From NCBI GenBank assembly GCA_016462645.1, contig JAEMSX010000020.1, positions 1-38,305 on the forward strand: a stretch of DNA of 38,305 bases, read 5' to 3'. The notes beneath the pieces were generated by a model. That model was not told where the DNA came from, did no database searches, and saw nothing but the letters and a program-made list of their open reading frames with translations. Within the stretch, counting starts at the first letter, position 1. Each line of letters starts with the position of its first letter. Source of the DNA: Thermoleophilaceae bacterium. GTDB lineage: Bacteria; Actinomycetota; Thermoleophilia; Solirubrobacterales; JACPNS01. Positions 7,074 to 13,497 of this stretch are shown here, in pieces. The translations under genes and the position numbers were made by a program.

Positions 7074-8581
7074 GGGGTCGCGCCGACGGCGTTCGCCGCG
7101 TTGACGATGCCGTGGCCGTAGTGCAAGTCGTATCCCGGGGCACCGACGTCGGTCGCCGTGGATTCGAGATGCGCCTGCAGCTGCGCGGGCGTCGGGTTCT
7201 TGCCGATCACGCCGCTGGCGATCACGAGCGCCGCGGTGCCGGACACATGCGGCGACGCCATCGAAGTGCCCTGGTAGATCGAGGGCAGCGAGAAGCTGCG
7301 CACGCTGCGCAGGAAGGTCATCTGGTAGATCGGCAGGGACGGGTGCGTGACCCGGCAGTTCGTCGAGTCGGTGCTGCCGGGAGTCGTGTCGATGTCGAAC
7401 GTGTCGCCGCCGCCACCGGGGGCGACGAGGTCGAGGCCGCTGCCGTAATCGGAGTAGTCGGCGAGACACCCGCTGACGGTGGTGGCGCCGACTGAGAGCG
7501 CGTTGCCGCTGCGCGCCGGGTAGGCGACGCGGTTGGCCTCCTGGTTTCCGGCGGCCGCCACGACCAGCGAACCCTTGCGCTTGGCGTAACGCATCGCCGA
7601 GATGATTCCCGGGAGATCCGAGGCGCTGAGCTGAACATCGAACTCGACGGAGAGGTTGATGACATCAGCGTGGCGATCGGCCGCGTAGCGAATCGCGCGC
7701 GAGACGGTCATTTCATCGCCGAGGCCGCGAGCGTTGAGCGCGCGGATCGGCATCAGCGTCGCGCCGTAGGCGATGCCGGTGACGGCGAGTCCGTTGTCGG
7801 TCTGCTCGAAGACGGTCGATGCCACGTGCGTCCCGTGGCCGTTGCGGTCCTCGGGGTGGCGGTCGCGACTGAGGAAGTCATATGCGCCCTTGATCTTGAC
7901 GCCGGCGAGGTCAGGGGACTGCCGGAAGTTGCCGCGGTCCTCAAAGGCGACGCCGGTGTCGATGATCGCGACGACGGCACCGCGACCACCGGTGCGCTGC
8001 AGTGCGCGCAGTTTGCGCCAGGCCGGAAGCACATTGATGCCGTACTGGCCGGCGAAGTTCCACTGAGTTGACTGCCAGCCGCCCGCCGTCGATCCGCGGC
8101 CGGGGTCGTTGGGCACCCAGGTGTCGTCGGCGCTGATGCGCGCGAGGTAGTTGGGCTTGACGTAGCTGACGCCGGGCTTGGACGCGAGTTTCTTCGCCGC
8201 GCTCCTCAGCGATTCGTCCTTGCCGAGCTGAACGACCGCGCTGCGCGGTCCGCCGGCCTCGACGCTGCCCGCGTCGGCGGCGGCGATCGATGCGGATCCT
8301 GCCGCTGCCGAGGTGTCGGGATCAAATCCGACCACCACTGAGGTGCTGGAGTAGGACGATGCGGGATCGTCAAAGCCACGCACCTGACCAGCCGCGTTGG
8401 CGCTGGAGGCTGCGACCAGAAGTACCAGTGCAGCAACCAATGGCGCCAACAGGCGCGAAGTGGGGTTAGAGATGATCAGGGTCTTGGGTGAATGGCGCTT
8501 GAAAGGAATTGCGGGGCTCCGGATCAGTGCCCCGCATACGCTGGAACACCGTATCTCTCCGGAAGTCGTGGCAGTCCACAC
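7070..8581 (-). CDS. Secreted subtilisin-like serine protease (S8)
   Basis: Secreted S8 protease of about 503 residues. Order: signal peptide with hydrophobic core LLAPLVAALVLLVAASSANA, an I9-like inhibitory propeptide (about 75-148, ending GVSYVKPNYLAR), then the catalytic domain. The triad is visible: Asp208 in AIIDTGV, His252 in NGHGTHVAS and Ser440 in GTSMASPHVSG. The oxyanion region reads VVAAAGNQ. There is no cell-wall anchor or C-terminal extension, so it should be released. The N-terminus is uncertain: the GTG at 8581 gives a long signal peptide with a basic start (FKRHSPK), while a TTG at 8449 gives a short one without basic residues. It diverges from tadA and shares its stop with the stress-protein gene. 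Confidence 0.88.
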   Translation of the reverse strand: MWTATTSGEIRCSSVCGALIRSPAIPFKRHSPKTLIISNPTSRLLAPLVAALVLLVAASSANAAGQVRGFDDPASSYSSTSVVVGFDPDTSAAAGSASIAAADAGSVEAGGPRSAVVQLGKDESLRSAAKKLASKPGVSYVKPNYLARISADDTWVPNDPGRGSTAGGWQSTQWNFAGQYGINVLPAWRKLRALQRTGGRGAVVAIIDTGVAFEDRGNFRQSPDLAGVKIKGAYDFLSRDRHPEDRNGHGTHVASTVFEQTDNGLAVTGIAYGATLMPIRALNARGLGDEMTVSRAIRYAADRHADVINLSVEFDVQLSASDLPGIISAMRYAKRKGSLVVAAAGNQEANRVAYPARSGNALSVGATTVSGCLADYSDYGSGLDLVAPGGGGDTFDIDTTPGSTDSTNCRVTHPSLPIYQMTFLRSVRSFSLPSIYQGTSMASPHVSGTAALVIASGVIGKNPTPAQLQAHLESTATDVGAPGYDLHYGHGIVNAANAVGATP

Positions 8582-8622
8582 TGAAGTTTGCCTTGCGCGC
8601 GCCTGTTCTACGGTCTTTGTCC

Positions 8623-9096
8623 GTGAACAACGGTGCGGAGAACTGGAGCGACGCCGACGCGCATTTCATGGCCCTCGCGATTGAACAGGCGCAGGGCGCC
8701 TTGGCGCACGACGATGTCCCGATCGGCGCGGTCGTCGCGCTGGGCGACGATGCGATCGCGGTCGGGCGCAACGAGCGCGAGCTGCTGCAGGACCCGACCG
8801 CCCACGCGGAAGTGCTCGCGCTGCGCCGGGCCGCCGAGGCCGTCGGCAGCTGGCGCGTGCTGGGCGCCACGCTCTATGTGACGCTTGAGCCGTGCTCGAT
8901 GTGTGCGGGGGCGATCGTGCTCAGCCGCATCCCCCACGTTGTCTACGGCGCATCAGACCCGAAGGCCGGCGCCTGCGGCAGCGTGCTCGACATCACCGGC
9001 GAGCCGCGCTTCAATCATCGGCCTGACGTGCGCGGGGGTCTGATGGCCGATGCCTGCGGAGAGCTGCTGCGGGCGTTCTTCGCCGCACGGCGCTGA
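8623..9096 (+). CDS. tadA: tRNA-specific adenosine deaminase
   Basis: 157-residue zinc deaminase that converts adenosine-34 of tRNA-Arg(ACG) to inosine. Zinc ligands and catalytic Glu are present: His61-Ala-Glu63 (HAEV) and Cys91-Ser-Met-Cys94 (PCSMC). The TadA-type ending K-A-G-A-C-G-S and FNHR is also present. The start is the GTG at 8623, giving the family's normal N-terminus and length; the frame upstream has no similarity. A tRNA-Ser gene lies 19 bases after the stop, so the two may be co-transcribed. The substrate tRNA-Arg is not in this window. Confidence 0.93.
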   Translation: MNNGAENWSDADAHFMALAIEQAQGALAHDDVPIGAVVALGDDAIAVGRNERELLQDPTAHAEVLALRRAAEAVGSWRVLGATLYVTLEPCSMCAGAIVLSRIPHVVYGASDPKAGACGSVLDITGEPRFNHRPDVRGGLMADACGELLRAFFAARR

Positions 9097-9115
9097 ATCT
9101 TCTAGGCTTTCCAGC

Positions 9116-9204
9116 GGAGAGGTGCCGGAGCGGTTGAACGGGGCAGTCTCGAAAACTGTTGACGGGCGTAAGCTCGTCCGAGGGTTCGAATCCCTCTCTC
9201 TCCG
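9116..9204 (+). tRNA. tRNA-Ser(CGA)
   Basis: 89-base class II tRNA. Acceptor GGAGAGG pairs with TCTCTCC (one G-T), with discriminator G. The anticodon stem is GCAGT/ACTGT with loop CTCGAAA, giving anticodon CGA (codon UCG). A long variable arm follows, as expected for serine. The T arm is GAGGG-TTCGAAT-CCCTC. CCA is not encoded. Confidence 0.95.
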
Positions 9205-9274
9205 TTGTCTTGACCGGTCAGAGGCGCTGGACGTTCCTCGGTTGTTTCGCCGCGCTGAGTGATAACAATCGCCT

Positions 9275-10324
9275 ATGCGCAACCTGATCACTGCCCTGAC
9301 GGCAGCCCTCATCCTGCTCGCGGTCTCAGCCGCTGGAGCATCCGCAAACATCAGCCTGAGCGGCGGCACCGCGTCGATCGCCGTGGAGCCGAGCTTCACC
9401 AACAAGCTCGCAAAGAAGAAGGTCACGCCTTCGCTCGTCTCGCCGGCAACCGGCAGCACCACGCAGTTCGCGATCCCGGTCCGCGGCGGACTGATCGTGC
9501 AGTCGAAGGGCACGGGCACCTACCGCACCACCGGCGGAATCGCCTTCGCCTACAAGTCGCGCAAGATCAACATCGCCAACCTGCGCTTCACGAAGACCGG
9601 CAGCAGTTTCGTGAGCGCCACGGTCGGCGGATCGCAGATGGTCGCCTTCAGGGCGTCCGCCGGCACCGTCGTGCGCGCCGGCTTCAACACCGATGTGCGG
9701 TCGATCGTTCTGCGCCTGACTGACGAGGCCGCAGCACGCATCAACTCCGTGCTCAAGCTCTCAAAGACGAAGACCGCTTTCGCGGGCAACCAGCTGGTGG
9801 GCGTCGCGACGATCAACTCGATCGCGTCGAAGATCGAAGTCGCGGGCGGCGGCCGCTTCCGCGTTGCGCTGGACCAGTCGCCGCAGAACAAGCTCGCAGA
9901 AGTCGGCGTGAAGCTGACGCCGATGAAACCGTCGAAGACCTCCGGCGGCAAGCTGATCTTCCCCGGCGCCGGCGGTGGCTACCTCAAGCCCGGCACGCTC
10001 ACCGGCCCGGTCAACTTCAGCGGCGGACTCAGCTTCAAGCGCGGAAGTTCATCGCTGAAGCTGCGCTATCCGGTCGTCAACATCGCGAAGCGCGGCTGGA
10101 TCAGCTTCACCCGTTCGAACGGTTCGAAGATCAAGTTCGCGCACATCGACCCCGCGCAGCTGATCACCACGGTCGACCCCGCGACGCGCAAGATCACGCT
10201 GACCAACGCTCACCTGACCCTGACCAACGACGCGGCGCGCCTGCTCAAGAGCACCTTCAAGACCACGCGCTTCGCCCAGGACGATCCGCTGGGCGTCGCG
10301 ACGATGATCGTCAACGGCAAGTAG
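9275..10324 (+). CDS. Secreted protein with two HtaA-like beta-rich repeats
   Basis: 349-residue exported protein. Residues 1-24 are a signal peptide ending GASA-N. The rest is two copies of a module of about 150 residues. Each has an NKLA segment, a GG strand pair, a block ending in a positive beta strand (KSRKINIANL; GSKIKFAHI), then a TDEAAARI or TNDAARLL segment and LVGVATI or PLGVATM near its end. The layout resembles HtaA-type domains of actinobacterial surface proteins, where some members bind haem; haem binding here is unsupported. No sorting signal, transmembrane tail or lipobox is seen, so release or loose surface association is likely. No clear ribosome-binding site precedes the ATG. 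Confidence 0.75.
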   Translation: MRNLITALTAALILLAVSAAGASANISLSGGTASIAVEPSFTNKLAKKKVTPSLVSPATGSTTQFAIPVRGGLIVQSKGTGTYRTTGGIAFAYKSRKINIANLRFTKTGSSFVSATVGGSQMVAFRASAGTVVRAGFNTDVRSIVLRLTDEAAARINSVLKLSKTKTAFAGNQLVGVATINSIASKIEVAGGGRFRVALDQSPQNKLAEVGVKLTPMKPSKTSGGKLIFPGAGGGYLKPGTLTGPVNFSGGLSFKRGSSSLKLRYPVVNIAKRGWISFTRSNGSKIKFAHIDPAQLITTVDPATRKITLTNAHLTLTNDAARLLKSTFKTTRFAQDDPLGVATMIVNGK

Positions 10325-10786
10325 TCAAGCCGTACCGTCGTACGCGGCCTGCAGGTCGGCGATGATCAGCTTCTTCATGCCCATCATCGCCTGGCTTGCC
10401 CGCGCCCGGCCTTCCGGATCGGGGCCGCCCATCACATCTGGCAGCATCGTCGGGACGATCTGCCAGCTGACCCCGTACTTGTCCTTCAGCCAGCCGCACT
10501 GGCCCTCTTCGCCATCGGCGGTCAGCCCGTCCCAGTAGCGGTCGACCTCGTCCTGCCCTTCGGCGCTGACCATCAGCGAGAAGGCGTCGGTCTGCGGGTG
10601 GCCGGGGCCGCCGTTGAAGAGGATGTACGGATTGCCGTCGATGCTGATCGCGATGCCCATCGGGGCCTCGCCAGGTCCCGGCATCGCAAACACCTCAGCG
10701 GTGTCGTCGAAGATCGAGAAGTAGTAGTCGCGCGCCTCCCGCGGGTCGGCGTCGATCCAGATGAAGGGTGTGATTTGAGGAGACAT
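10325..10786 (-). CDS. PhnB-like VOC family protein
   Basis: 153-residue VOC-fold protein of the PhnB/3-demethylubiquinone methyltransferase-like subgroup. Signature parts are ITPFIWIDADPREARDYYFS at the N-terminus, PYILFNGGP, DRYWDGLTADGEEGQCGWLKD and GVSWQIVPTMLPDVM. C-terminal ASQAMMGMKKLIIADLQAAY is typical of the subgroup. Despite the domain name, members are not established methyltransferases; the function is unknown. The stop codon directly abuts that of the convergent secreted-protein gene. It starts 54 bases from the divergent exonuclease gene. Confidence 0.88.
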   Translation of the reverse strand: MSPQITPFIWIDADPREARDYYFSIFDDTAEVFAMPGPGEAPMGIAISIDGNPYILFNGGPGHPQTDAFSLMVSAEGQDEVDRYWDGLTADGEEGQCGWLKDKYGVSWQIVPTMLPDVMGGPDPEGRARASQAMMGMKKLIIADLQAAYDGTA

Positions 10787-10840
10787 CCGCGCATCTTCTC
10801 ATGTCATCCCCTGTCCACGCTCGCCGTTAGGTTGGTGCGA

Positions 10841-11554
10841 GTGAATTCCGAGAACTGGCACCACGGCAGGCTGGCGGCATTTGACATCGAGTCGACCGGT
10901 GTCGACCCCCAGACCGATCGCATCGTCACCGCGACCGTGAGTGTCGTGGGCGGAAAGCAGCCGATCGACACGGTCTCCTGGCTCGCCGATCCCGGTATCC
11001 CGATCCCGGAGGGGGCTTCGCGAGTGCACGGGATCACGACCGAGCGCGCGCAGGCCGAGGGGCGGCCGGCCGGAGAGGTCGTCAGCGAGATTGTCGAGAA
11101 GCTCGCCGACGAGATCGCCAAGGGCGTGCCGGTCGTCGCCTTCAACGCGCGCTACGACCTCACGATGCTCGACCGCGAGGCGCGTAGGCACGGGATCGTG
11201 CCGCTGACCGAGCGGGGTTCGGACCTCTTTGTGATCGATCCGTTGATCATGGACAAGCAGCTCTGGAAGTTCCGCAACGGCAAGCGCACGCTCACGGCGG
11301 TCTGCGAGGTCTACAACGTCAAGCTCTCAGAGGACGACGCGCACGCCGCCGACGCCGACGCGATCGCGGCCGCGCGCGTCGCCTGGCGGATGGGCGAGCA
11401 GTACGACGAGCTCAAGGGCGTGGGCCTGAAGGAGCTGCACGCTTCCCAGATCCTCTGGGCCGACGAGCAGGCGGCCTCGCTTGAGGAGTACTTCCGCTCG
11501 CAGGGCAAGAACGAGACGATCGAGCGGGAGTGGCCGATCGTCAGCGCCGGCTAG
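10841..11554 (+). CDS. DEDDh 3'-5' exonuclease (DnaQ-like)
   Basis: 237-residue RNase T/DnaQ-family exonuclease. Catalytic residues are visible: Asp15 and Glu17 (FDIESTG, Exo I), Asp106 (FNARYDLTML, Exo II), and His168 with Asp173 (HAADAD, Exo III, DEDDh type). The HGIT turn of the family is also present. The last 55 residues are an extension with no recognised domain (ELKGVGLKELHASQ). Stand-alone proteins of this kind occur in actinobacteria and may serve proofreading or repair. The GTG at 10841 has a weak TTAGG at a normal distance and is preferred over the GTG at 10835. The stop interlocks with that of the convergent hydroxylase gene in CTAG. Confidence 0.9.
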   Translation: MNSENWHHGRLAAFDIESTGVDPQTDRIVTATVSVVGGKQPIDTVSWLADPGIPIPEGASRVHGITTERAQAEGRPAGEVVSEIVEKLADEIAKGVPVVAFNARYDLTMLDREARRHGIVPLTERGSDLFVIDPLIMDKQLWKFRNGKRTLTAVCEVYNVKLSEDDAHAADADAIAAARVAWRMGEQYDELKGVGLKELHASQILWADEQAASLEEYFRSQGKNETIEREWPIVSAG

Positions 11555-12483
11555 GCCGCGATGCGCGGGCCGGGCGGCTGCTCGCGCTCGACTTCGCGCT
11601 TGTCCTGTTCGCTGTCGGGCTGCCATCCAGGCCCGCGAAAGGCGTAGCCGAAGCGGTCATGCCAGTTGTCGGCGGCGCGCACGTCGCGCCAGATCGCGAT
11701 CCACTCGTGCGCAAAGACCTTGAAGGGGTTGAAGGTGTGGATGTTCTTGGTCAGCCCGTAGCGGACGCGCTCGCCCTCAGGTTCGAACGAGCCGAACATG
11801 CGGTCCCAGATGATCAGGATGCCGCCGTAGTTGCGGTCGAGGTACTGCGGGTTGCTGCCGTGGTGGACGCGGTGGTGGCTCGGCGTGTTGAAGATGAACT
11901 CGTACCAGCGCGGGAGCCTGTCAATCGCTTCTGTGTGAATCCAGTACTGGTAGATCAGGCTGACCGCGTGCATGCCGACGATCATCGCCGGGGAGAAGCC
12001 CATCAGCGCGAGCGGGATCCAGAACGGCAGTTCGGTCATCAGGACCCACTGCTGGCGCAGCGCCGTTGAGAGGTTGAAGTGCTGGCTCGAGTGGTGCACG
12101 ACGTGCTGGGCCCAGAAAAGGCGGACCTCGTGGTGCACGCGGTGGTAGGTGTAGAAGGCGAGGTCGTCGGCCAGGAACAGCACGAGGTAGGTGTACGGCT
12201 GGTCGGCCGGGAAGTGGAACGGCGCGATGTACGTGTAGATCGCCGCGAGAACCGCGACCTGCGCGAGCTTCCAGACCGAGTTGATGATCACGTTGCCGAG
12301 ACCCATCGCCAGCGAGGTGCGCGTGTCGCGCAGCTCGTAGCCGATCGGGCCTTCGACGCCCATCGCGAGGTCCAGCGCCTCGTCCTCGTCTTCGGGGTGG
12401 TGATGCACGTGCCGGAGCAGCAGCATCTCGACAACCAGAAGGATGACGAAGAACGGAATTGCGTAAAGAATCAGATCAACCAT
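11551..12483 (-). CDS. Sterol desaturase / fatty acid hydroxylase family protein
   Basis: 310-residue membrane di-iron enzyme of the fatty acid hydroxylase superfamily. Histidine clusters typical of the metal site are present: YHRVHHE, QHVVHHSSQHFN and SHHRVHHG, the last in a conserved ending block with NYGGILIIWDRMFGSF. Four or so hydrophobic segments surround them. The enzyme would use O2 to hydroxylate or desaturate a lipid; the substrate is unknown. The start is the ATG at 12483 (MVDLILYAIP), which begins directly in the first membrane helix. The C-terminal 30 residues are charged and likely cytoplasmic. It is divergent from the CopD-like gene. Confidence 0.9.
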   Translation of the reverse strand: MVDLILYAIPFFVILLVVEMLLLRHVHHHPEDEDEALDLAMGVEGPIGYELRDTRTSLAMGLGNVIINSVWKLAQVAVLAAIYTYIAPFHFPADQPYTYLVLFLADDLAFYTYHRVHHEVRLFWAQHVVHHSSQHFNLSTALRQQWVLMTELPFWIPLALMGFSPAMIVGMHAVSLIYQYWIHTEAIDRLPRWYEFIFNTPSHHRVHHGSNPQYLDRNYGGILIIWDRMFGSFEPEGERVRYGLTKNIHTFNPFKVFAHEWIAIWRDVRAADNWHDRFGYAFRGPGWQPDSEQDKREVEREQPPGPRIAA

Positions 12484-12490
12484 CGGATAT

Positions 12491-12509
12491 GCCCGCGCTC
12501 CGTGCGGGC
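12491..12509. repeat. Small inverted repeat between divergent genes
   Basis: GCCCGC and GCGGGC separated by seven bases, in the 54-base gap between the hydroxylase and CopD-like genes. It lies just upstream of a TATGAT box (12524-12529). It could be a regulatory site or a transcript hairpin; at this GC content a 6-bp repeat is weak evidence. Confidence 0.3.
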
Positions 12510-12537
12510 CGCTCCCCTGCGCATATGATCGCAGGCG

Positions 12538-12915
12538 ATGACCGGCTGGGAGATAGTCACGTGGTTGCACCTGCTCGCGATGGCGTTCTTCGTCGGCGGA
12601 CAGATGGTGCTCGTCGCCGCGGTGGTGCCGGTCATGCGCGGCGAGGAGAACCGCGAGCAGATGCGTGCGATGGCGCGGAAGTTCGGCATCGGATCAGCCG
12701 TCGCGCTGGTCGTGCTGATCCTCACCGGTTCAGCGATGGCCGGACACTTCGAGCTCTGGAGCGACTGGAAGCTCCACCTGAAGCTCGGCCTGGTCGTGCT
12801 GACAATCGCGCTGATCGCCTGGCACACACGCCGCCCCCAGCAGCACTGGCTCGAAGGCGTGGTCTTCCTGCTTTCGCTGGCGATCGTCTGGCTGGGCGTC
12901 AGCCTCGCCCACTAA
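12538..12915 (+). CDS. Small four-helix membrane protein, CopD-like
   Basis: 125-residue integral membrane protein with about four helices (roughly 5-32, 50-70, 77-97 and 105-124). The opening WLHLLAMAFFVGGQMVLVAAVVPVM resembles the CopD/DUF2269 superfamily, whose members carry conserved helix histidines (here H11). Copper or haem binding is only suggested by family likeness. A TATGAT box ends nine bases before the ATG, so the transcript may be nearly leaderless. It diverges from the hydroxylase gene and could share regulation with it. Confidence 0.72.
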   Translation: MTGWEIVTWLHLLAMAFFVGGQMVLVAAVVPVMRGEENREQMRAMARKFGIGSAVALVVLILTGSAMAGHFELWSDWKLHLKLGLVVLTIALIAWHTRRPQQHWLEGVVFLLSLAIVWLGVSLAH

Positions 12916-12925
12916 CCCGTAGCTT

Positions 12926-13053
12926 CTGTCCGGTTCTGTGACCAAGCAGTTCGTGGGGAGCGGCGAGGAGAAGGGAGGGAGCGCACTTTCGTGCGTGACC
13001 GACCGCCGACGACCCGATCGCCACGAAATGCGCCGCGTCACAGAAACGGACAG
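12926..13053. repeat. 17-bp inverted repeat copying the tRNA-Ser 3' end
   Basis: Positions 12926-12942 and 13037-13053 are inverted copies matching at 16 of 17 bases. The second copy spans the last six bases of the tRNA-Ser(GGA) acceptor strand, the discriminator and the first ten trailer bases. The intervening segment holds a small hairpin (CGCAC-TTTC-GTGCG, 12982-12995) and no gene. No integrase is nearby. Confidence 0.75.
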
Positions 13054-13135
13054 GGAGGGATTCGAACCCTCGAACCAGCTTGCACCGATTACACGCTTTC
13101 CAAGCGTGCGCGTTCAACCGCTCCGCCACCTGTCC
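13047..13135 (-). tRNA. tRNA-Ser(GGA)
   Basis: 89-base class II tRNA on the minus strand. Acceptor GGACAGG pairs with CCTGTCC; discriminator G. The anticodon stem is CACGC/GCGTG with loop TTGGAAA, anticodon GGA (codons UCC/UCU). A long variable arm and T arm GAGGG-TTCGAAT-CCCTC are present. CCA is not encoded. An inverted copy of its 3' end lies about 95 bases downstream. Confidence 0.95.
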
Positions 13136-13188
13136 AGAGCGACAGAGAGATTACCGGGGCGAAGGGGCTCGCATGTATCGTGGGCCGT

Positions 13189-13497
13189 GTGGCTGTGACA
13201 ACCAAAGACAACCCCGACGAGCATCAGTTCGAGATCTACCTCGATGGCGAACTCGCCGGCTTTGCGTCGTACCGCTCCCGCCCCGGCATTCGCGCGTTCA
13301 TTCACACCGAGATCGACCCTGCATTTGAGGGTCGGGGTTTCGGCGGACAACTGATCACCGCGGCGCTCGACGCAGCGCGCGAGGCGGGCGAGGACGTCCT
13401 CCCCTTCTGCCCGTTCGTCAACCACTTCATCAAGACTCACGCCGACTACCTCGAGCTCGTCCCCGAGGATCAGCGCAAGCGCTTCGACCTCGGATGA
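13189..13497 (+). CDS. Small GNAT-fold acetyltransferase (Acetyltransf_CG type)
   Basis: About 102 residues, matching the short GNAT subgroup (Acetyltransf_CG). It has the acetyl-CoA loop GRGFGGQLITAALD and the diagnostic C-terminal CPFVNHFIKTHADYLELV. Members are minimal acetyltransferases without an assigned substrate. Alternative GTG starts lie at 13180 and 13195; an AAGGGG stretch at 13162-13167 does not decide between them. Its stop overlaps the start of the tandem-GGDEF gene by four bases (ATGA), so the two are translationally coupled. That coupling to a cyclic-di-GMP protein is the main hint to context. Confidence 0.85.
   Translation: MAVTTKDNPDEHQFEIYLDGELAGFASYRSRPGIRAFIHTEIDPAFEGRGFGGQLITAALDAAREAGEDVLPFCPFVNHFIKTHADYLELVPEDQRKRFDLG

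Noticed and set aside
12926-13046. Signal recognition particle RNA or other known small RNA next to tRNA-Ser
   Set aside because: The conserved GGAAGCAGC-type core was not present; only an inverted repeat and a small hairpin were seen.
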